From assembly GCA_034509925.1 (NCBI GenBank), contig CM067527.1, positions 7,243,501 to 7,307,500 on the forward strand: DNA of 64,000 nt. Reading direction: 5' to 3'. The position numbers and the translations under genes are program-made. Source of the DNA: Hirudinaria manillensis (lineage: Eukaryota > Annelida > Clitellata > Hirudinida > Hirudinidae). This document shows, piece after piece, positions 34,336 through 46,953 of this stretch. A model generated the notes under the pieces. That model was not told the origin of the DNA. It saw nothing but the letters and a program-made list of their open reading frames with translations, and made no database searches. Position 1 is the stretch's first letter, and the number at the start of each line of letters is the position of its first letter.

Positions 34336-34626
34336 CCTGCAGACGCTGCCCTCTGCCGGATCCCGACGTGCGTTCGATTCCGAGTCTTGAAAGAAGAGGC
34401 TCCGGGCGTTTGGTGTGGAAGCGACGTGAATGCCTCGGAAAAGCGCGACCTCCGCTCGTTTTGGCCGAAGACGTCGTTGACGGTGCCATTCGACTCGTGT
34501 CATTTTGCAGGAGGTTTGTCGAACCACCGTCGCTTAAAATTCCACGGGTGACTTCACTACTGTTATCATCATCAGTGAAGGTTCATCATTTCTTTGGGAG
34601 GAGTGTGTGCTGTTCGTCTGTCATTG

Positions 34627-34632
34627 AATAAA
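34627..34632 (+). terminator. Poly(A) signal of BTBD10
   Basis: AATAAA about 290 bases after the BTBD10 stop codon, where the GC-rich 3' UTR gives way to AT-rich spacer. Confidence 0.55.
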
Positions 34633-35618
34633 TTATTAAAAATTAATGTTTGTTTTTATCGCTTTAAGTCTGAGTGCTTCTTGTATTTGCTCGTTGCATC
34701 CTCTCTGCTCCTCATATTGTTTCTTGTCGACCCGATGGCCATCTTTGAAAACATTACTTTTAATCATCCTCATTGCACTTGTGCATCCTAAGAAGTTGGA
34801 ATGGTGATTTGCATTTGCACTGATGTCTCACTATTAAGCTTCCAAGAGGCTTCCTAGTCTTATCTCTGCAATTTATTTATTATAGATAATAACTTCAAAT
34901 TATTCATAATAACAATTTAAATATTCATTAAATTTAGTATCTCCTGACATATACCTAAATAAAAAGAATGTCCCTTAAAACGTTGACCTATATCTAGATG
35001 TTTACTTTTACGCATTGCCTGCATTTAGTTGGGTATTTTATTTATTTTTAAAAAGTTACTTAACTATTCCATATTAACAGTTTCAGTTTTATGTTGAGCT
35101 AAGGTGCTTTCCTTGGTGTATGATGGTGACTGATGGCAGTGATAATGAAAATAATTGAACAGATAACGATCTGGGTCGTGGCACTAACCCGGCCTGGTTT
35201 ATCCTGAGTTTGAGAACCTGACGTTGTGGGGTCAATTGCGTTTAACCATCTGTTAGACCATAATTTGGTTCTGAGATTGTAATGCCCATGATAAATGGAA
35301 GATGCCATTGTTGTTTATCATTATCACACTTGTTTCAATACTTGATGTTGGTTTGCCAGTTTTTCAGTTGTAAGTTTGGGTGGATTCTCCCCATCTGAGT
35401 TCATTTCATCACCTGACCTAATTTCATTTCATGCTTCTTGCCTTCTCTTGTCTGAGTGCTCTTTCCTGATAAGGTTGCGATCAGCACCTGATTTTGGACG
35501 TTTGAACCCACAACCCAACTTTGAGACTCATACATGCGACTCAAGCGTGAAATACACGAATGTAGCTCGGTTCTATGAAAGATGTTTTCGTTTTGGAAAA
35601 CCTTGACTTCTGCAGAAG
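34633..35618. other. Spacer between BTBD10 and the isolated promoter block
   Basis: AT-rich, with short unsupported ORFs on both strands (for example 35376-35606). Nothing recognisable. Confidence 0.35.
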
Positions 35619-35707
35619 CGGTCACGTGACCGTCGCCTGCTGCTCTGATTGGCCACGAATGTGCGTGGCTCCTTGTATACTGTCGTCGGCGCGAGACTTA
35701 TAAATAG
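35619..35707 (+). promoter_or_regulatory. Promoter-like block: CACGTG palindrome, inverted CCAAT and TATA box
   Basis: A 14-base perfect palindrome centred on CACGTG (CGGTCACGTGACCG, 35619-35632) contains the CLEAR-type sequence GTCACGTGAC bound by TFEB/MITF-type bHLH-Zip factors. An inverted CCAAT box (ATTGG, 35648-35652) and a canonical TATAAATAG (35699-35707) follow in promoter order. Between them the sequence is GC-rich for this region. A start site near 35730 is predicted by spacing. Confidence 0.55.
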
Positions 35708-35742
35708 AAGATGGGTTTCCACCCACATTCGCATAACGAGCT

Positions 35743-35823
35743 ATGTCGTTTGTTTTAAGTGTGTCATTTGATTGCATTCCTTTCTCTCGATGGAGAAGCT
35801 CGTATTTTTTTCATTTAGAATAA
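35743..35823 (+). CDS. Possible 26-codon small ORF behind the isolated promoter
   Basis: First ATG at a sensible distance from the TATA box; reads MSFVLSVSFDCIPFSRWRSS and ends at a TAA that overlaps an AATAAA signal (35819-35824). The predicted transcript would be only about 100-120 bases. It could equally be a non-coding RNA or the first exon of something unrecognised. Confidence 0.2.
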   Translation: MSFVLSVSFDCIPFSRWRSSYFFHLE

Positions 35824-36045
35824 AAATAATTCAAATTACTACTTTATTATAATTACTTCTGAAAATATGACAGCAAATCATACTTTATTTTCCATATTAT
35901 TAACTCGAAAGCCAATTGCAATGCTGAAATTTTATTTATTTGATGATTAAGCACGTTTATGTCCCAAGAAAAAATCATTCCATTCATTTTAAGTCATCTC
36001 CAAAACGAGATGAAAACCTATTTTTGAATCGACGTGCGGCGGACG
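35824..36045. other. Spacer, 3' side of ZC3H15
   Basis: AT-rich, probably the ZC3H15 3' UTR on the minus strand. Confidence 0.35.
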
Positions 36046-39000
36046 TCATCCGTCCAAGTCGAGGTTTTCCAGTTCCTCGTCCACGACGTCGAGATCTTCA
36101 CCGTCGAAGAGGTTCTCATCGATTGGTTCATCGAGTTCGGGGGCGTTGCCCGTGGCGCCCTCTGCCTCTTCGTCCTCGGAATCGACCTCTTTGCCGTTGA
36201 CTTCGCAAGGTCCTTAGGGTCGAGAGAGTGTATGTTTTACTTTGGTTTTATGTTCAATGATAATTAGCAGTGTGATTTATTCTTCGGTGCATTATGTTTA
36301 AATACTGCCATTATAATCATTTTCAGCAGAATTATTGAAGCAAAAGCTGATAATGCTGCCTCAAGCTTTAAGGCACTTATCACCCTGAGGCTCCTATCTC
36401 AATAATATCTCAATATGTTAAAATCCCCAATAACCATAGATATGGAGAAGGATTTTCAATTATACATGTGATTTTGCCAACCAATCAGAAAGAGAAAAAG
36501 GAAACCAGACTGACCGTTCGAAGTGGGAGCATCGTGCAGTCGCGACTGTTGTGGCAGTTCAACGTATTCCTGACCTGATTCTGCAAACGTGTCGAAGCCA
36601 ATCTCCCTGACGATTTCGTTTTCAGCCTGTTTTAAGGGATTTGAAAATTGATTGTATGAAAACAAAAATATATTAGTAACGATGAAATTAATTATAACGT
36701 TATATATCATTCCAATCAACAAACTCAATGAGATTTATCTGTAATAATGGCTGTATATAATAAGGATTAATAATTAAAAATAATAATGGATACCTCTCCT
36801 TCCTCCGTCTCTCGGTCGTTGTACATGGATCCCTCATCTGCCTCATCATCATCGCCTCTGATCAAGTCAGGATTGAACTCAAACAACTCCCTACCACTGA
36901 TCTGAAAACAACAATTTACGAATCTTTTTATGTAAACTGCTTGAATGAATGAACAAAGACTTAGGCCGTGTTCCCACATCTACAGATGCAGTAAAATTTG
37001 TTGTAGACTCCATTCACAGATGGCATTCAGTGAATGTCAACAACAACTGACAAATGAATAAAAAAATTGAAGCAAAACTAACTCCCAATAATTTTCCAGC
37101 AGCAAAATTAGTTTTCTTTTTCTCAGTTGCAGCCATGGCAGTTTTAATCTTTTCTTGTTTCTGAGAATATTTTAGCATTTTAAGTATTAAAATTCTGAAT
37201 TTATAATTAGTTTTATCACCACTTCGTCATCAAACCTCACACTCTATTTCAGCCATTCCACTAGAAGAGCAAAAATCCAAGCAAATTGCACGTATTATTC
37301 AAAATAAAATGCCAAGGTCCACAGGTCCCAAGTTCAAATCTTGGCTTTGACCAACAATTATGGAGAGTTTACCTTTTGTTCCTTCCATTTGAGGAAGCTT
37401 TCCAGGCAAACCCTTGTGAGGTTCTGTGTATTTAGAGCTGCCCTCTGCAAGCATGAGCAAAATGAGAAAAAGTATTAATGATAAAATAAACTGTGAAGAT
37501 TATTAACTCTTAATAATAAATGCAACACTAATCACATAAGAATCATTTAAGGACCTCTTTTTCAATCAAATCTTCGAGAGATATCGCGTCATTCTTTTCC
37601 TCCTTCTTTTTGTCTTTTTTCAAAGTGAAGCCTGAAATAGAAACCGAAACTCAACCCTGGTCATCGCCAACCGACGCAAGGAGTGCACCTCACGACCTCT
37701 CGTTAACGAAACTTACCTGGAGGTAAGCAGTGCCTGTAGATGCAACCCTCTCCGTTTGGACAGCTCCAGAACCAACCGTACTTGCTGGATTCAACAGCCT
37801 CAAGGAAGAACTTGCAGACCTTAAAAAAGAAGGATGAGTAAGTAAATGAGTGTCATTGAGTTATTGGGATGCAACATTGCACTTGTTACAAATTATTCAT
37901 TAAGTGGTTTTAAGCATAATTTTTTTAAATTATAATTTTCAATCGAATTTTAAGGTTTAGCGACTTAACATGTTGTGGCCAAATAATAATTAATTAAACA
38001 AATAAATAATCGTTCCTTCAAAGGTATTGAATGCTAACAATGGCAGTCTTTGGCTTGACTTTCTCCTGTTCTCCGTGCTTCTTGTTGATGACTTCCACCA
38101 GTTTGGCCTCGTCCCAGTTGTTCATGTCGTCTGCAATCAAGGTTAAAGGGGGATTTCAATTTTAATCATTTTTAATTTTAATCAAATTAATTTTTTTAAA
38201 TTTAATCCTCCATCACTATCATCCTGAACAATTATGCAGTGACAAACAATAGCTAGAGCTTTCAATTAGCATCCCAGTTTGCAGTATAAGTAACATCATC
38301 ACTACCACAACTATGGACCATCATCATCATAATCATCACCTGCGTCGTCCCTCAAATCTTCGTAGAGACTTCTCTTCTCACACCTCCTTTCTATGGCCAG
38401 GTCATGCGAAAACTTGCACTTGTCGCCCTTCGTGCACTGACCGGCCTTGAAGAAAGCGCACAAGACGGACTTCGGGTCTGTGCCTTGAACGTACCGAGGT
38501 AAAGGATTGGTTTAAGTCAAACTTCAAACTTTTACTTTTAATAAAGTAAAAGTGACTTTAAATGTTATTAATAATTAAATTAACTCCATATATGTGCCCA
38601 ACATAACTTCAAAATAAAAACAAATGGACATTTTGTTACAAGGCCATATAATCATTAAAGCATTGACATTTGAATATTTGTAAGCAGGTGATTAATATTC
38701 ATGCACATTTTGACATTAACATCCTTATTAATATTAATGGACCCAACCTTTGGAGACTTTTTGCTCGACAGGCTTGAAGAGCATGTTCAGCTCCTCAAGA
38801 GCCTTCTTCTTTTCATCTTTCTTGCTTTGTCTCTCCATCTTCTCTTTATCTGCCTGAGACATCTGTTAGCAATAATATACAGAGGTGATGGATCTCTAGT
38901 CAGTTAATATTTAAAATTCAAACAAAATATAGTTAAGAAATCTATTGGTATATGGAATCACCAGCCATGCTCCCTCTACATGTCAATATGCACTCCCATT

Positions 39001-39361
39001 CTCTAAAAATTATCAAAATTCTCCAACGCATGTTGTTTGAATTTTTACCTGCTTAGCAGAACGACCCATTTGACTGACTTGTTGCTGCACAGTCTGAATA
39101 TATTTCTGCTGCTTGGCCCCTTTTTTGTTCTTCATACCGAAGGTTTTGTCCTGAAAATATGTTGTCAAATGAGAGTAGGTCATGTACCTGGCTAAATCAT
39201 TGGCAGGTAAAAGGGTTGCTTCGTGCTTTTATTCGCTTTCGTGCCTTTGCGATTAATAAATATCAATTCACTGATGTTTAACATTCGCGTTTAACCTCGA
39301 TAATCTTCTCTTTCTTCTTGGTCTCAGTCTTTTTGCTAACTTCTTGTTTTTTGGGGGGCAT
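36046..39361 (-). CDS. ZC3H15: ZC3H15 (DRG family regulatory protein 1, CCCH zinc fingers)
   Basis: Twelve exons give 405 residues: 39296-39361, 39049-39150, 38748-38862, 38340-38477, 38039-38130, 37717-37819, 37555-37631, 37373-37444, 37083-37160, 36794-36901, 36515-36626 and 36046-36200. A Lys-rich start ([19 protein letters not shown]) leads to two CCCH fingers: C101-C109-C115-H119 ([20 protein letters not shown]) and C173-C191-C197-H201. The DFRP core follows ([36 protein letters not shown]), then the acidic tail ([38 protein letters not shown]). The protein binds and stabilises the GTPase DRG1 in the cytosol, linked to translation. All phases close and no lesion is seen. The last acceptor (GCGAAG) has a weak pyrimidine tract. 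Confidence 0.95.
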
Positions 39362-40461
39362 GTTTGATTTCGATTAAAAACCTTGGCTCAATCAAAACAA
39401 ATGTGCTTGAAATGCGAGTCTCAAATCTTTTGGCCGTTAGATACGCCGAACGAAAAGGTTCTGTGAACGATATATAATTTACACAACACTGCGTAGACCC
39501 CAAAGGATTGGATTAAAAATAGTTCATTTTATTTTATTAAAACCTATGGGATTAAAATGGTTCGAGAAAAAGTTAAATTTATCCATTATTTTAAAGGCAT
39601 TATTTTTCAATTTTATGTCCGATGTTTGAGAACACGTGGGATGCAGTCGACACAAGTATAAAAGAATGTAGGTCTCAATATAGGTAGCATCTGGACTAGC
39701 CCTTACTAAAAACCTGTATTTATTTTATTTCGAGTTTCTTTAAATTCGCTTCATAATTCGAAAACAATTCCGCAAGCGCGCAATTCTTTTGTAAGGCAGC
39801 CTTCAATAGTCAACATTTTGTATAAGCATCTTTTGAGTGAATTAAACTTGAAATCACTTGAAAAACTAGGCATCTTTATATTTAGGACTTTTAAAACTAT
39901 AAACTAAAATAGTGACAGGGGGACAGATTTAATCTTTGAAAGTGCCTCAAATCATGTGTCCAGGTTCCAATGTGTGTATTGCAGATTCCATTTAAGGTGT
40001 TCTCAGTAGCGGATCGAGTACACTTTTGCGGTTGAGCCAAACATGGAAGAGGGAAATAATGTGACATATGAGGAGCATGGCCATGGAACGTATGCAGAAA
40101 TATTCAATTTAGAGGTTGCTCTCGCCACAGCTTCAGATCATTGCCTGATCATTCCAAAAAGAAATCCATTTTTCTCTATGACAGGACACCTTCCGACTTT
40201 CGGCCACTCTCTTGAGGAGGGAGTTAAATTAGATGTTTTTTCTTTATCGATGCCTTCACTATACTCAATTAGTTTTCTTTATCTCTATCCGATCGATATT
40301 AACACAGAAGGCCTTATACAACATCGGTCCTTTTTGATTGAAGTTAATAATAAATATCCACTCCCGCATCGGCTCCATCCATCAATCCCTAATGATAACG
40401 ATTAGCGAGTTTATATAGCACCATAAGAGGGATCATCAGAGGCGCTTAGAATGTATTGGAC
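39362..40461. other. Spacer upstream of ZC3H15
   Basis: The ZC3H15 promoter should lie just right of 39361. The rest is AT-rich. An open frame at 40043-40405 is listed separately. Near 40400-40450 a TTTATATAGC... motif resembles dispersed repeats and recurs in similar form near 59620 and 61170. Confidence 0.35.
40043..40405 (+). CDS. Unrecognised 120-residue ORF
   Basis: Runs from an ATG (MEEGNNVTYEEHGHGTYAEI) to a TAG without low complexity. I recognise no domain, signal peptide or membrane span. It may be a single-exon gene, an isolated exon or a chance frame; it sits just left of a MITE. Confidence 0.25.
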   Translation: MEEGNNVTYEEHGHGTYAEIFNLEVALATASDHCLIIPKRNPFFSMTGHLPTFGHSLEEGVKLDVFSLSMPSLYSISFLYLYPIDINTEGLIQHRSFLIEVNNKYPLPHRLHPSIPNDND

Positions 40462-40807
40462 CAGGAGTGGGCAATTACGTTCCTTGGTGGGCCGCATCAG
40501 AGGTGGATCTCGGGTCACAGGGTCAGCTATTTCAACAGGTCGAATCGGGTAACCGGGTCAACAATCCCGATATAATCCCAACTCTGGCCATATTGCCATA
40601 AAAGACGTGGTCATTGGGTGGGTGATAATAAACTTGTTAAAATTTTAAAAAATATATTATTTATTTAAAAACATTACCATAAAGAAATAAATAAAGTAAA
40701 AAGAAATAAAGAAGTTTTATTAATAAATATCCATTGAAATCGTGAATCACGAAGACATTCACGGGTCAAATTCAAAGTGTTCGAGGACCTTATTTTGCCC
40801 ACCCTTA
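40462..40807. mobile_element. Non-autonomous hAT-type MITE
   Basis: 346 bases flanked by an imperfect 8-base target duplication (TATTGGAC left at 40454-40461, TCTTAGAC right at 40808-40815, 6/8 identical), the duplication length typical of hAT elements. The ends are inverted: CAGGAGTGGGCAA on the left and, read inward on the other strand, TAAGGGTGGGCAA on the right. Both match the usual hAT terminus CAGGGGTGGGCAA. No transposase frame is present. Divergence of the ends and duplication suggests an old insertion. Confidence 0.72.
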
Positions 40808-40815
40808 TCTTAGAC

Positions 40816-41342
40816 CCTTTATGTACTGCCATCTACACCATATAGGACGTATAGGCGGTGCAAACTTGGTTGCGGATACACAACGACTGTTGCTTCTTAC
40901 CACCCATCTTGCAACCCATTCTGGATGGTTGGACCATCCGCAAAAACATTACCCATGCATCTGCATAAATTTGCATAATTTATTTATATGTTAACGCTTT
41001 AGCTTGGATCCATTGTCCAATGAACGACTTATAATTAAATTTTTATTATCATTTTTTTTTATACCATACAATGTTTTGAATCAAATTTAAATTTAAAATA
41101 TTTTAATGAATATTCGTTTGCAGAGTCTGGTCTTTCAACAATTTTTGAATGTACCTTCTGTTAATAAAAGCATGATTTAAGTTACATTCATAATTGATTA
41201 AATTTACACTCGTTTCTTAATAAATATCTTTTTTTGTTATAATTTATCCAAATTGATGCGTTTAATTGATGTTTTTCTAACTCATCTTAAGGACTTTAAG
41301 TACCACTAATATAATATAATTTAATAATCGTTTTATTCAACT
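40816..41342. other. Spacer right of the MITE
   Basis: AT-rich. A possible alternative last exon of the next gene lies at 41135-41157 on the minus strand, read after the strong donor inside its sixth exon. Confidence 0.35.
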
Positions 41343-43075
41343 TTAGAGTGAAAAATCAAAATGAATTTCGGCCTTACCTTCGTGCACAGCCATAGCCATT
41401 ACCGGGGCTTGAAGTTTATGTGATTCTTTTACGAGTAGTTCCTGACTATCCGGTTTCCTGCTCAACTTGTGTAAATATCTGTGAACAGACATTTACAATT
41501 ACAATGTAATGGCGGCCAATTTAAATAATTAAGTAATTAAATTTCGTTACCTGGCCCTAGACGTGAAGAATAACGCTTCTGTTGCGACAGCAAATTCAAT
41601 AATGATGCCCGAATTAGTATGAACTGCCTTGAACGGACCGCCATAGCTCTTTGATTCGTAAATTGTGTTTTTCTTTACGGCGTAAGTTTCAGTGCCTGTG
41701 AAATTAACATTTATTAAATTCTTGGATCAAATATTTGAGTCAAAAATAATAATATTTATTATTATTAATATTAAAATATAAGAAAAGCTAAAAATAAAGC
41801 TTGAAAACAAATTGATCAACTTGCAAAGCGTATGGCAGAAATAGCAATATTAAATAATTGAATAAACAATCTCCATTTAATTCAGACCTTCTGGAGTAGA
41901 CTGCAAGGATGAGAAGCAAACGGAATGGTTATTTTGATTCAGGATTTTACCTTCTTCAAGGTCATAAAGGTAACCTTTAAAAGGTGACTCAGAACAATCA
42001 AGAAAATATGCCAGCCTGAATTTAATCGAATTAATTGAAAATAAAGAATGAAAATCAATAAGAAATTTATTGTAAAATGTTTATAAAACATTTTAATCTA
42101 AATCTGTATTTTCCTGTTTCATATGCAACCTACTAACTCGCTTCTACAGGAGTCTCTGGTCAGGAATTTCAATTTGCTCGGATCTTTCGCAGTTATTGTC
42201 ATAGTTCTCTTTAGTTCGTTAGTTTCAAAATCATACATTTCGATTATTCCCGATTTTTTAGAATATAGATATATTTCGTCGTTTTTGTTGTTATTATTAT
42301 AAGCAGGTCCGATAAATAATTTATCGTTATCTGTTAAAGTCAATAAATTATTAATTTTTTGAATAATTTTGATATTGCAACCATTTTGTAAGCAAATGAG
42401 GCGCATAACTACAACATAATTACATCAGATTTACAGATTTCAATTTTTTAGGTCGCAAAATAAAAATAAAAACTACATTTTATGTAAATCGTCAAGTCAT
42501 TGAATTCAGTAAAAACACAGACTCCTATTACCTCCCTCGGGTCCTAACTGCTTTGTAACACCTTCCAAGCTGTCCAAAAGGTTGTATCTCCCTACCAAGT
42601 TGGACCTCAAATAACCAAACCAAACGACTTGACCATTAGGACTAATAAATATGTTTCTCAAAAGCCAAGGCTTCTCTGTTTGCGTATCAGGAAGGACATT
42701 CTTCAGTTCAGAAACGGAGAATGTAAAGGTTGAATTGTAAAGAATTGTACTGCTTCCATCGAAGGTTGCATACAATAGGTAGGATGAACCTAAGAAAGAA
42801 TTTAATTAATTTAAGTTTAATTAAAGATAATTAATTAGAAAAAGAATTTTTTTTTAAATGCTGATAGTCAAACGAGTCAAACTAGTGACTCCCGTAACTC
42901 AAAAGCAAAAGTATGTTTAAGTCCTCGATATTTCTTTCAATTTATAAAAAGATAATATTTATAATAATAATAAAAAAATTATTATTTAATTAAATTTATT
43001 AACGAAAACAATTTTATTACCTGATGACGAAGCGATAAAAGCCAGCAGCAGGATGCAAGATTTTATCAAATCCAT
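41343..43075 (-). CDS. Secreted protein, probably beta-propeller; family unknown
   Basis: Six exons give 330 residues: 43021-43075, 42532-42789, 42138-42408, 41888-42015, 41551-41695 and 41343-41478. The first exon is a clean signal peptide (MDLIKSCILLLAFIASSSG). The rest alternates strands and turns with polar loops (WLLRNIFISPNGQVVWFGYL, DEIYLYSKKSGIIEMYDFET, YLYDLEEGKILNQNNHSV), as in secreted propellers. No catalytic motif or known domain name can be assigned. A canonical TATA box lies upstream. Inside the last exon a strong donor (GAAG|GTAAGG) at 41378 could splice in phase 1 to 41135-41157, changing the end to EGTFKNC. Coding status is firm; function is unknown. Confidence 0.72.
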
Positions 43076-43115
43076 GTTTTCCCAACTACTGTATAATGTC
43101 GTGACAAACTGTCTG

Positions 43116-43124
43116 CTATTTATA
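43116..43124 (-). promoter_or_regulatory. TATA box of the secreted-protein gene
   Basis: TATAAATAG on the minus strand, 41 bases upstream of the ATG at 43075, leaving room for a very short 5' UTR. Confidence 0.6.
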
Positions 43125-43303
43125 ACTTTAATTGCATTTCTAAAAAATATCCAAAACGTTGTCTGAACTTCAATCAATTTAGGATAAATAAATGCATTAT
43201 TTGCTTTAAATCGATTTTCTTTTAATCATCGCTTTTCTTTTTTTTAAATTTCTTTTTAAATATTCAAAATCAACAAGATTCTTTAAAACATTTCGATTAA
43301 CAT

Positions 43304-43396
43304 GACCTTCCTCTTCAGGAAAAGTTACCCTCACTCCCCTCAGTGGCCTTAAAGTCTACCGGGTATACACCACTTTAATGAACTGAATTATTACTA

Positions 43397-43443
<47 letters not shown>

Positions 43444-43445
43444 TC
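43304..43445 (+). mobile_element. Short 3' fragment of the same LINE family
   Basis: Starts GACCTTCCTCTTCAGG and matches the last ~95 bases of the LINE at 3448-3540, at roughly 85-90% by eye. It then continues into an (ATT)n tail. Many differences are CG to TG/CA changes, as expected of an older copy. Same orientation as the longer copy. Confidence 0.88.
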
Positions 43446-44221
43446 GTGAACATCAGACAAACGCAAAAAAAATTGATTGTCATCACCTGAAACTTGAAAG
43501 CATTCAAACACGTTGTCGACGGAAAATAAAAAAAATGAAAAGTTTGGATTGATAATCAATTGATAATAAATGTTTGTGATAAGGATTCGTTGGTAATTAC
43601 GTTTCGACAAAGATCTATCACAACTGCTACGTTACAAACACGGTTTGGCACGTTTTATTATATTTATCTTGAGTGGTTTTTTTCTCGATATTTTAAGGCT
43701 TTATTTTAAAAATTGTTACCCAAAAAATGCTGCCAATTTACGTCCCTGAAATAAACTCCTTGTCATGAGAAGGCAATTTGATTTGAGATTATTTAAGCGA
43801 TTTATTTCATAAAGTTACTTAAACAATTAAAAGACGTTTGAAAATGAACAGAACTTTCAATCAGTCCGCTGCAATAGCATTGTATCGTTTCTGTCAGACT
43901 CATCAAGTTATGATTCGAACTGCAATGTCGTCAAGAATTTCAGAATTTAATGTTATAATTTAATTTAATCATTTTGTGACAATCAAAGAGGAAGTCTGCA
44001 AATAGATTTAAAATCGATATAAATTACAAATCGAATTAAAAGAATTCAACTCATTTATTAAAAAGGCGTTCAAGAAAATTAAGAAATAAAAAGCTGAAAA
44101 TTAAAATAAAGCGAATAAAGAATTCAATCATTGGAATCAATCATTGAATTCAATCATTGGAATCAATCATTGGTTTCAATCATTGGTTACAATCATTGAT
44201 CCCTCTCCTCTCCAAGGACCC
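43446..44221. other. Spacer before the first metallothionein
   Basis: AT-rich, with short local duplications near 44125-44195 (repeats of CAATCATTGG). It should contain the metallothionein 3' UTR. No other gene seen. Confidence 0.35.
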
Positions 44222-44888
44222 TCATTTGGCACAGGCACCTGCTTTGCATCCTTTCTGGCATTCGGATGGGGAACATTTGCAGCTGCCAGCACATTTGCAA
44301 TGCTCACCTGAGATGATGATGATGATGGTGATTATGATGATAACGATTATCATGGCGATTTTGGTGTTGCTGATTATGGAGAATTATTAAAATAAATTGC
44401 CTTAAATCGTAATTAAATGAGACAACTAAAGTTAATTAAAGATATTAATGATAAATTCTACTGCTTAATGAATTATTCATTACAATCAACTGTGATGTTG
44501 TGACTTAAAACAAACGTTCAACAACGAATCCTTACTTCCGCATCCACAATGGGATCCTTCACTTCCCTTGTTGCATTTACAATCGCAACAACACTTGCAA
44601 CCTGTTTGTCGGTTGTTAAAAACAGGATTTAATTATAAATTTAAAATAAATTAGTTATTTATTTAAGTTAACAATTAATAAAAGTTATTTCGAATAGAAA
44701 TTCTAAATTGAAAATAAAATATCCAAGCGATGTGCACAAGTTATGCATTCATTTCAAGTCAGCAAATAATTTTATAAATAAATAAATTTAAGAATAAATG
44801 TTTTTAAATATTTAAAATTATAATCATTTGGTGGTAAATAAATAAATAAATAAATAATAATTAACAACTGACCATCCTTGCACGGCAT
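44222..44888 (-). CDS. Metallothionein, 55 residues
   Basis: Three exons, 44873-44888, 44536-44601 and 44222-44307, all joined in phase 1, give 55 residues with 16 Cys and no aromatic residues. The wording is CxC and CC clusters: MPCKDGCKCCCDCKCNKG, HCGCGSEHCKCAGSCKC and ECQKGCKAGACAK. This is the standard make-up of a cytosolic metallothionein, which binds zinc, copper or cadmium through thiolates. A TGCRCNC-type metal-response core (TGCGCAC, minus strand, 45431-45437) lies about 0.5 kb upstream, but one hit could be chance. The exon plan is shared with the gene at 48488-50318. Confidence 0.9.
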
Positions 44889-46953
44889 TTTGAAGATGAC
44901 TTTGCGAAAATAGACAAAAGTCGATAAACGTTTTTAATTCAAAGCCACTCTTGTCGCCTTTTGTAGTTTGTCGTCTGCTCAGACTTTGTACTCATCGAGT
45001 CGAATCCTAATTTTGAAATCTATTTTTAAGCAGCTGAAAGGAAATATTGGTTGTGATAATAATTTAATTAATTAATTAATTTATCATTCATAAGAATTAA
45101 CTATAATCTTAATTGGTTTTAGCTTAGAAACGATTGCCAATTGATTAATCCAAGAAAACAACCTATATTTTCCTAAACAACTCGTACATATTAAAAATAA
45201 ATTCTCATAATAATATTTATTATCATTTTGACAAATCAGTTTATTATTAATTGACAATATTATAAATATAATTAATAAAATCAATTAAACAACAGTTTTT
45301 ATTTAAAAACCGATACAAGAAAAATATTAAACTTTTTTTATTTTTTAAACAGATTTTAAAAATTCATCGCTATTTGTTGCCAGGAAAAGTCGAAGGTCAA
45401 ATTCAATGACTTTTGGTCTTTGAACTCAAGAAGTGCGCAGTTTAAGGCTCGTGTTTTTATGTTGCGTCAGTAACAACTCAACGATTGCATTATAATTATT
45501 AGAAATGAATAAATAATATTATTTAATACGTTATTTAATAATATTAACATTATTTAACATATTTTGTAGATATTGCTCCTTTGTCGTTATTAAGTGTTTA
45601 ACTAATTGTAACGTAGGTTTGTTTTTTCCTTGAAATAGCAGATGGTGAGGTCTCTTTATTCGTTATTCCTTTCATTATCATCATCATCGTCATCATCATC
45701 ATCATCTTCGTCGTCATCGTCATTTAAATCATTGCAATCAAATGTTTTCAAGTGACTCTGCTATCAGGCATCTTGGAAATTTATCTGATAAACAGTGACC
45801 AGACAGCACCTTAAAATCTATGAAGTCAGATCAGGGTCCAATGATCGGATGTCTAAGATTGTTAACAATAAGTACAAAGTCTTAAATATACTTAAAAATT
45901 CGACATTAAACAAAGTCTTCGTGATCTTTTTGACCTTCGATCGAGGATTTCTTGGACTTTCAACTGCGCTTCTGTGCTTGGATCGCAACTTTAACTTAAA
46001 ATCATATTCAACCTGATTTATTTGCGTTGTTTCATTTGTACGTAGTTGTGTTGTTTGTAATATTACAAATAGTTATTGATGATAATAAAGAAAGTTTTAG
46101 CAATGCTTACAATTGCGATAGTAATAACCTCAAGGTAACTCCATCGTTCAAAACAAAATGGCGGGTCCGTTACTAAGCCAATCAATGTCTTCCACATTCA
46201 AACAAGATGTTAAAGCAATGCCAGGTCTTTGTTTCGAGACGAGCAATCGATAACATTTTTATTTTGTATACTTAATTGCTTCGATGCGTCATAGTGTGAA
46301 ATGTTAAATATTCGCTCATAGGGGCCTGGCAATTCCACCATTCTGAAGGTATACAGATGTACCAATGCTGTTACATGCATCTCATGATTGCATTTCTACG
46401 ACTTTAGTCTTTCAGCTCAGTTCCTTGGTGAGGATGTATTTCTATTTTCCTTAAACTGGTCTTTTCAAAACAGAGGTTCTGACGTTGTTCTTGCTGTTAC
46501 ACTTTGAGGAGAGACAGAGAACAGAATCTGAGGTCCTTGTAGCTATCACGATGGAAACATTTGATTGCGAAAGTTGGTGTTTGATTGCGATATTTTTAAA
46601 ATTTGTCTTTGGGACAATTTTGAATGTCCTACGAAATATGTTGAGCTCAGTACCAATCACAATCCAGCACTTGAATTGCTTGTCTCAAAACAAAGCCTTT
46701 GTATAGTGCACAATCATCGTTTGCTTACCCTAACCCTAGTTGTTCATGCCATGTTGGTAAAATTTCTTTGACAGCAGTTTATCAACTTTTATTTATTAGT
46801 CTAATGACTTCGTACTTAATACGTAGTCGTAGATAATACGTAACACGTAGTCGATAAGTACGCAGTACATAGACAGTTAATTAATCATGTCAATCAAATC
46901 TAAATCCAATCGATCAAAAACGAATAAGAAAACAATTGTTTAAACAAAAACAG
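44889..46953. other. Spacer with GAT/ATC tracts
   Basis: AT-rich. An (ATC)n-rich tract lies at about 45673-45725. Short ORFs at 45795 and 46485 have no features. The promoter of the metallothionein lies at its left end. Confidence 0.35.
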
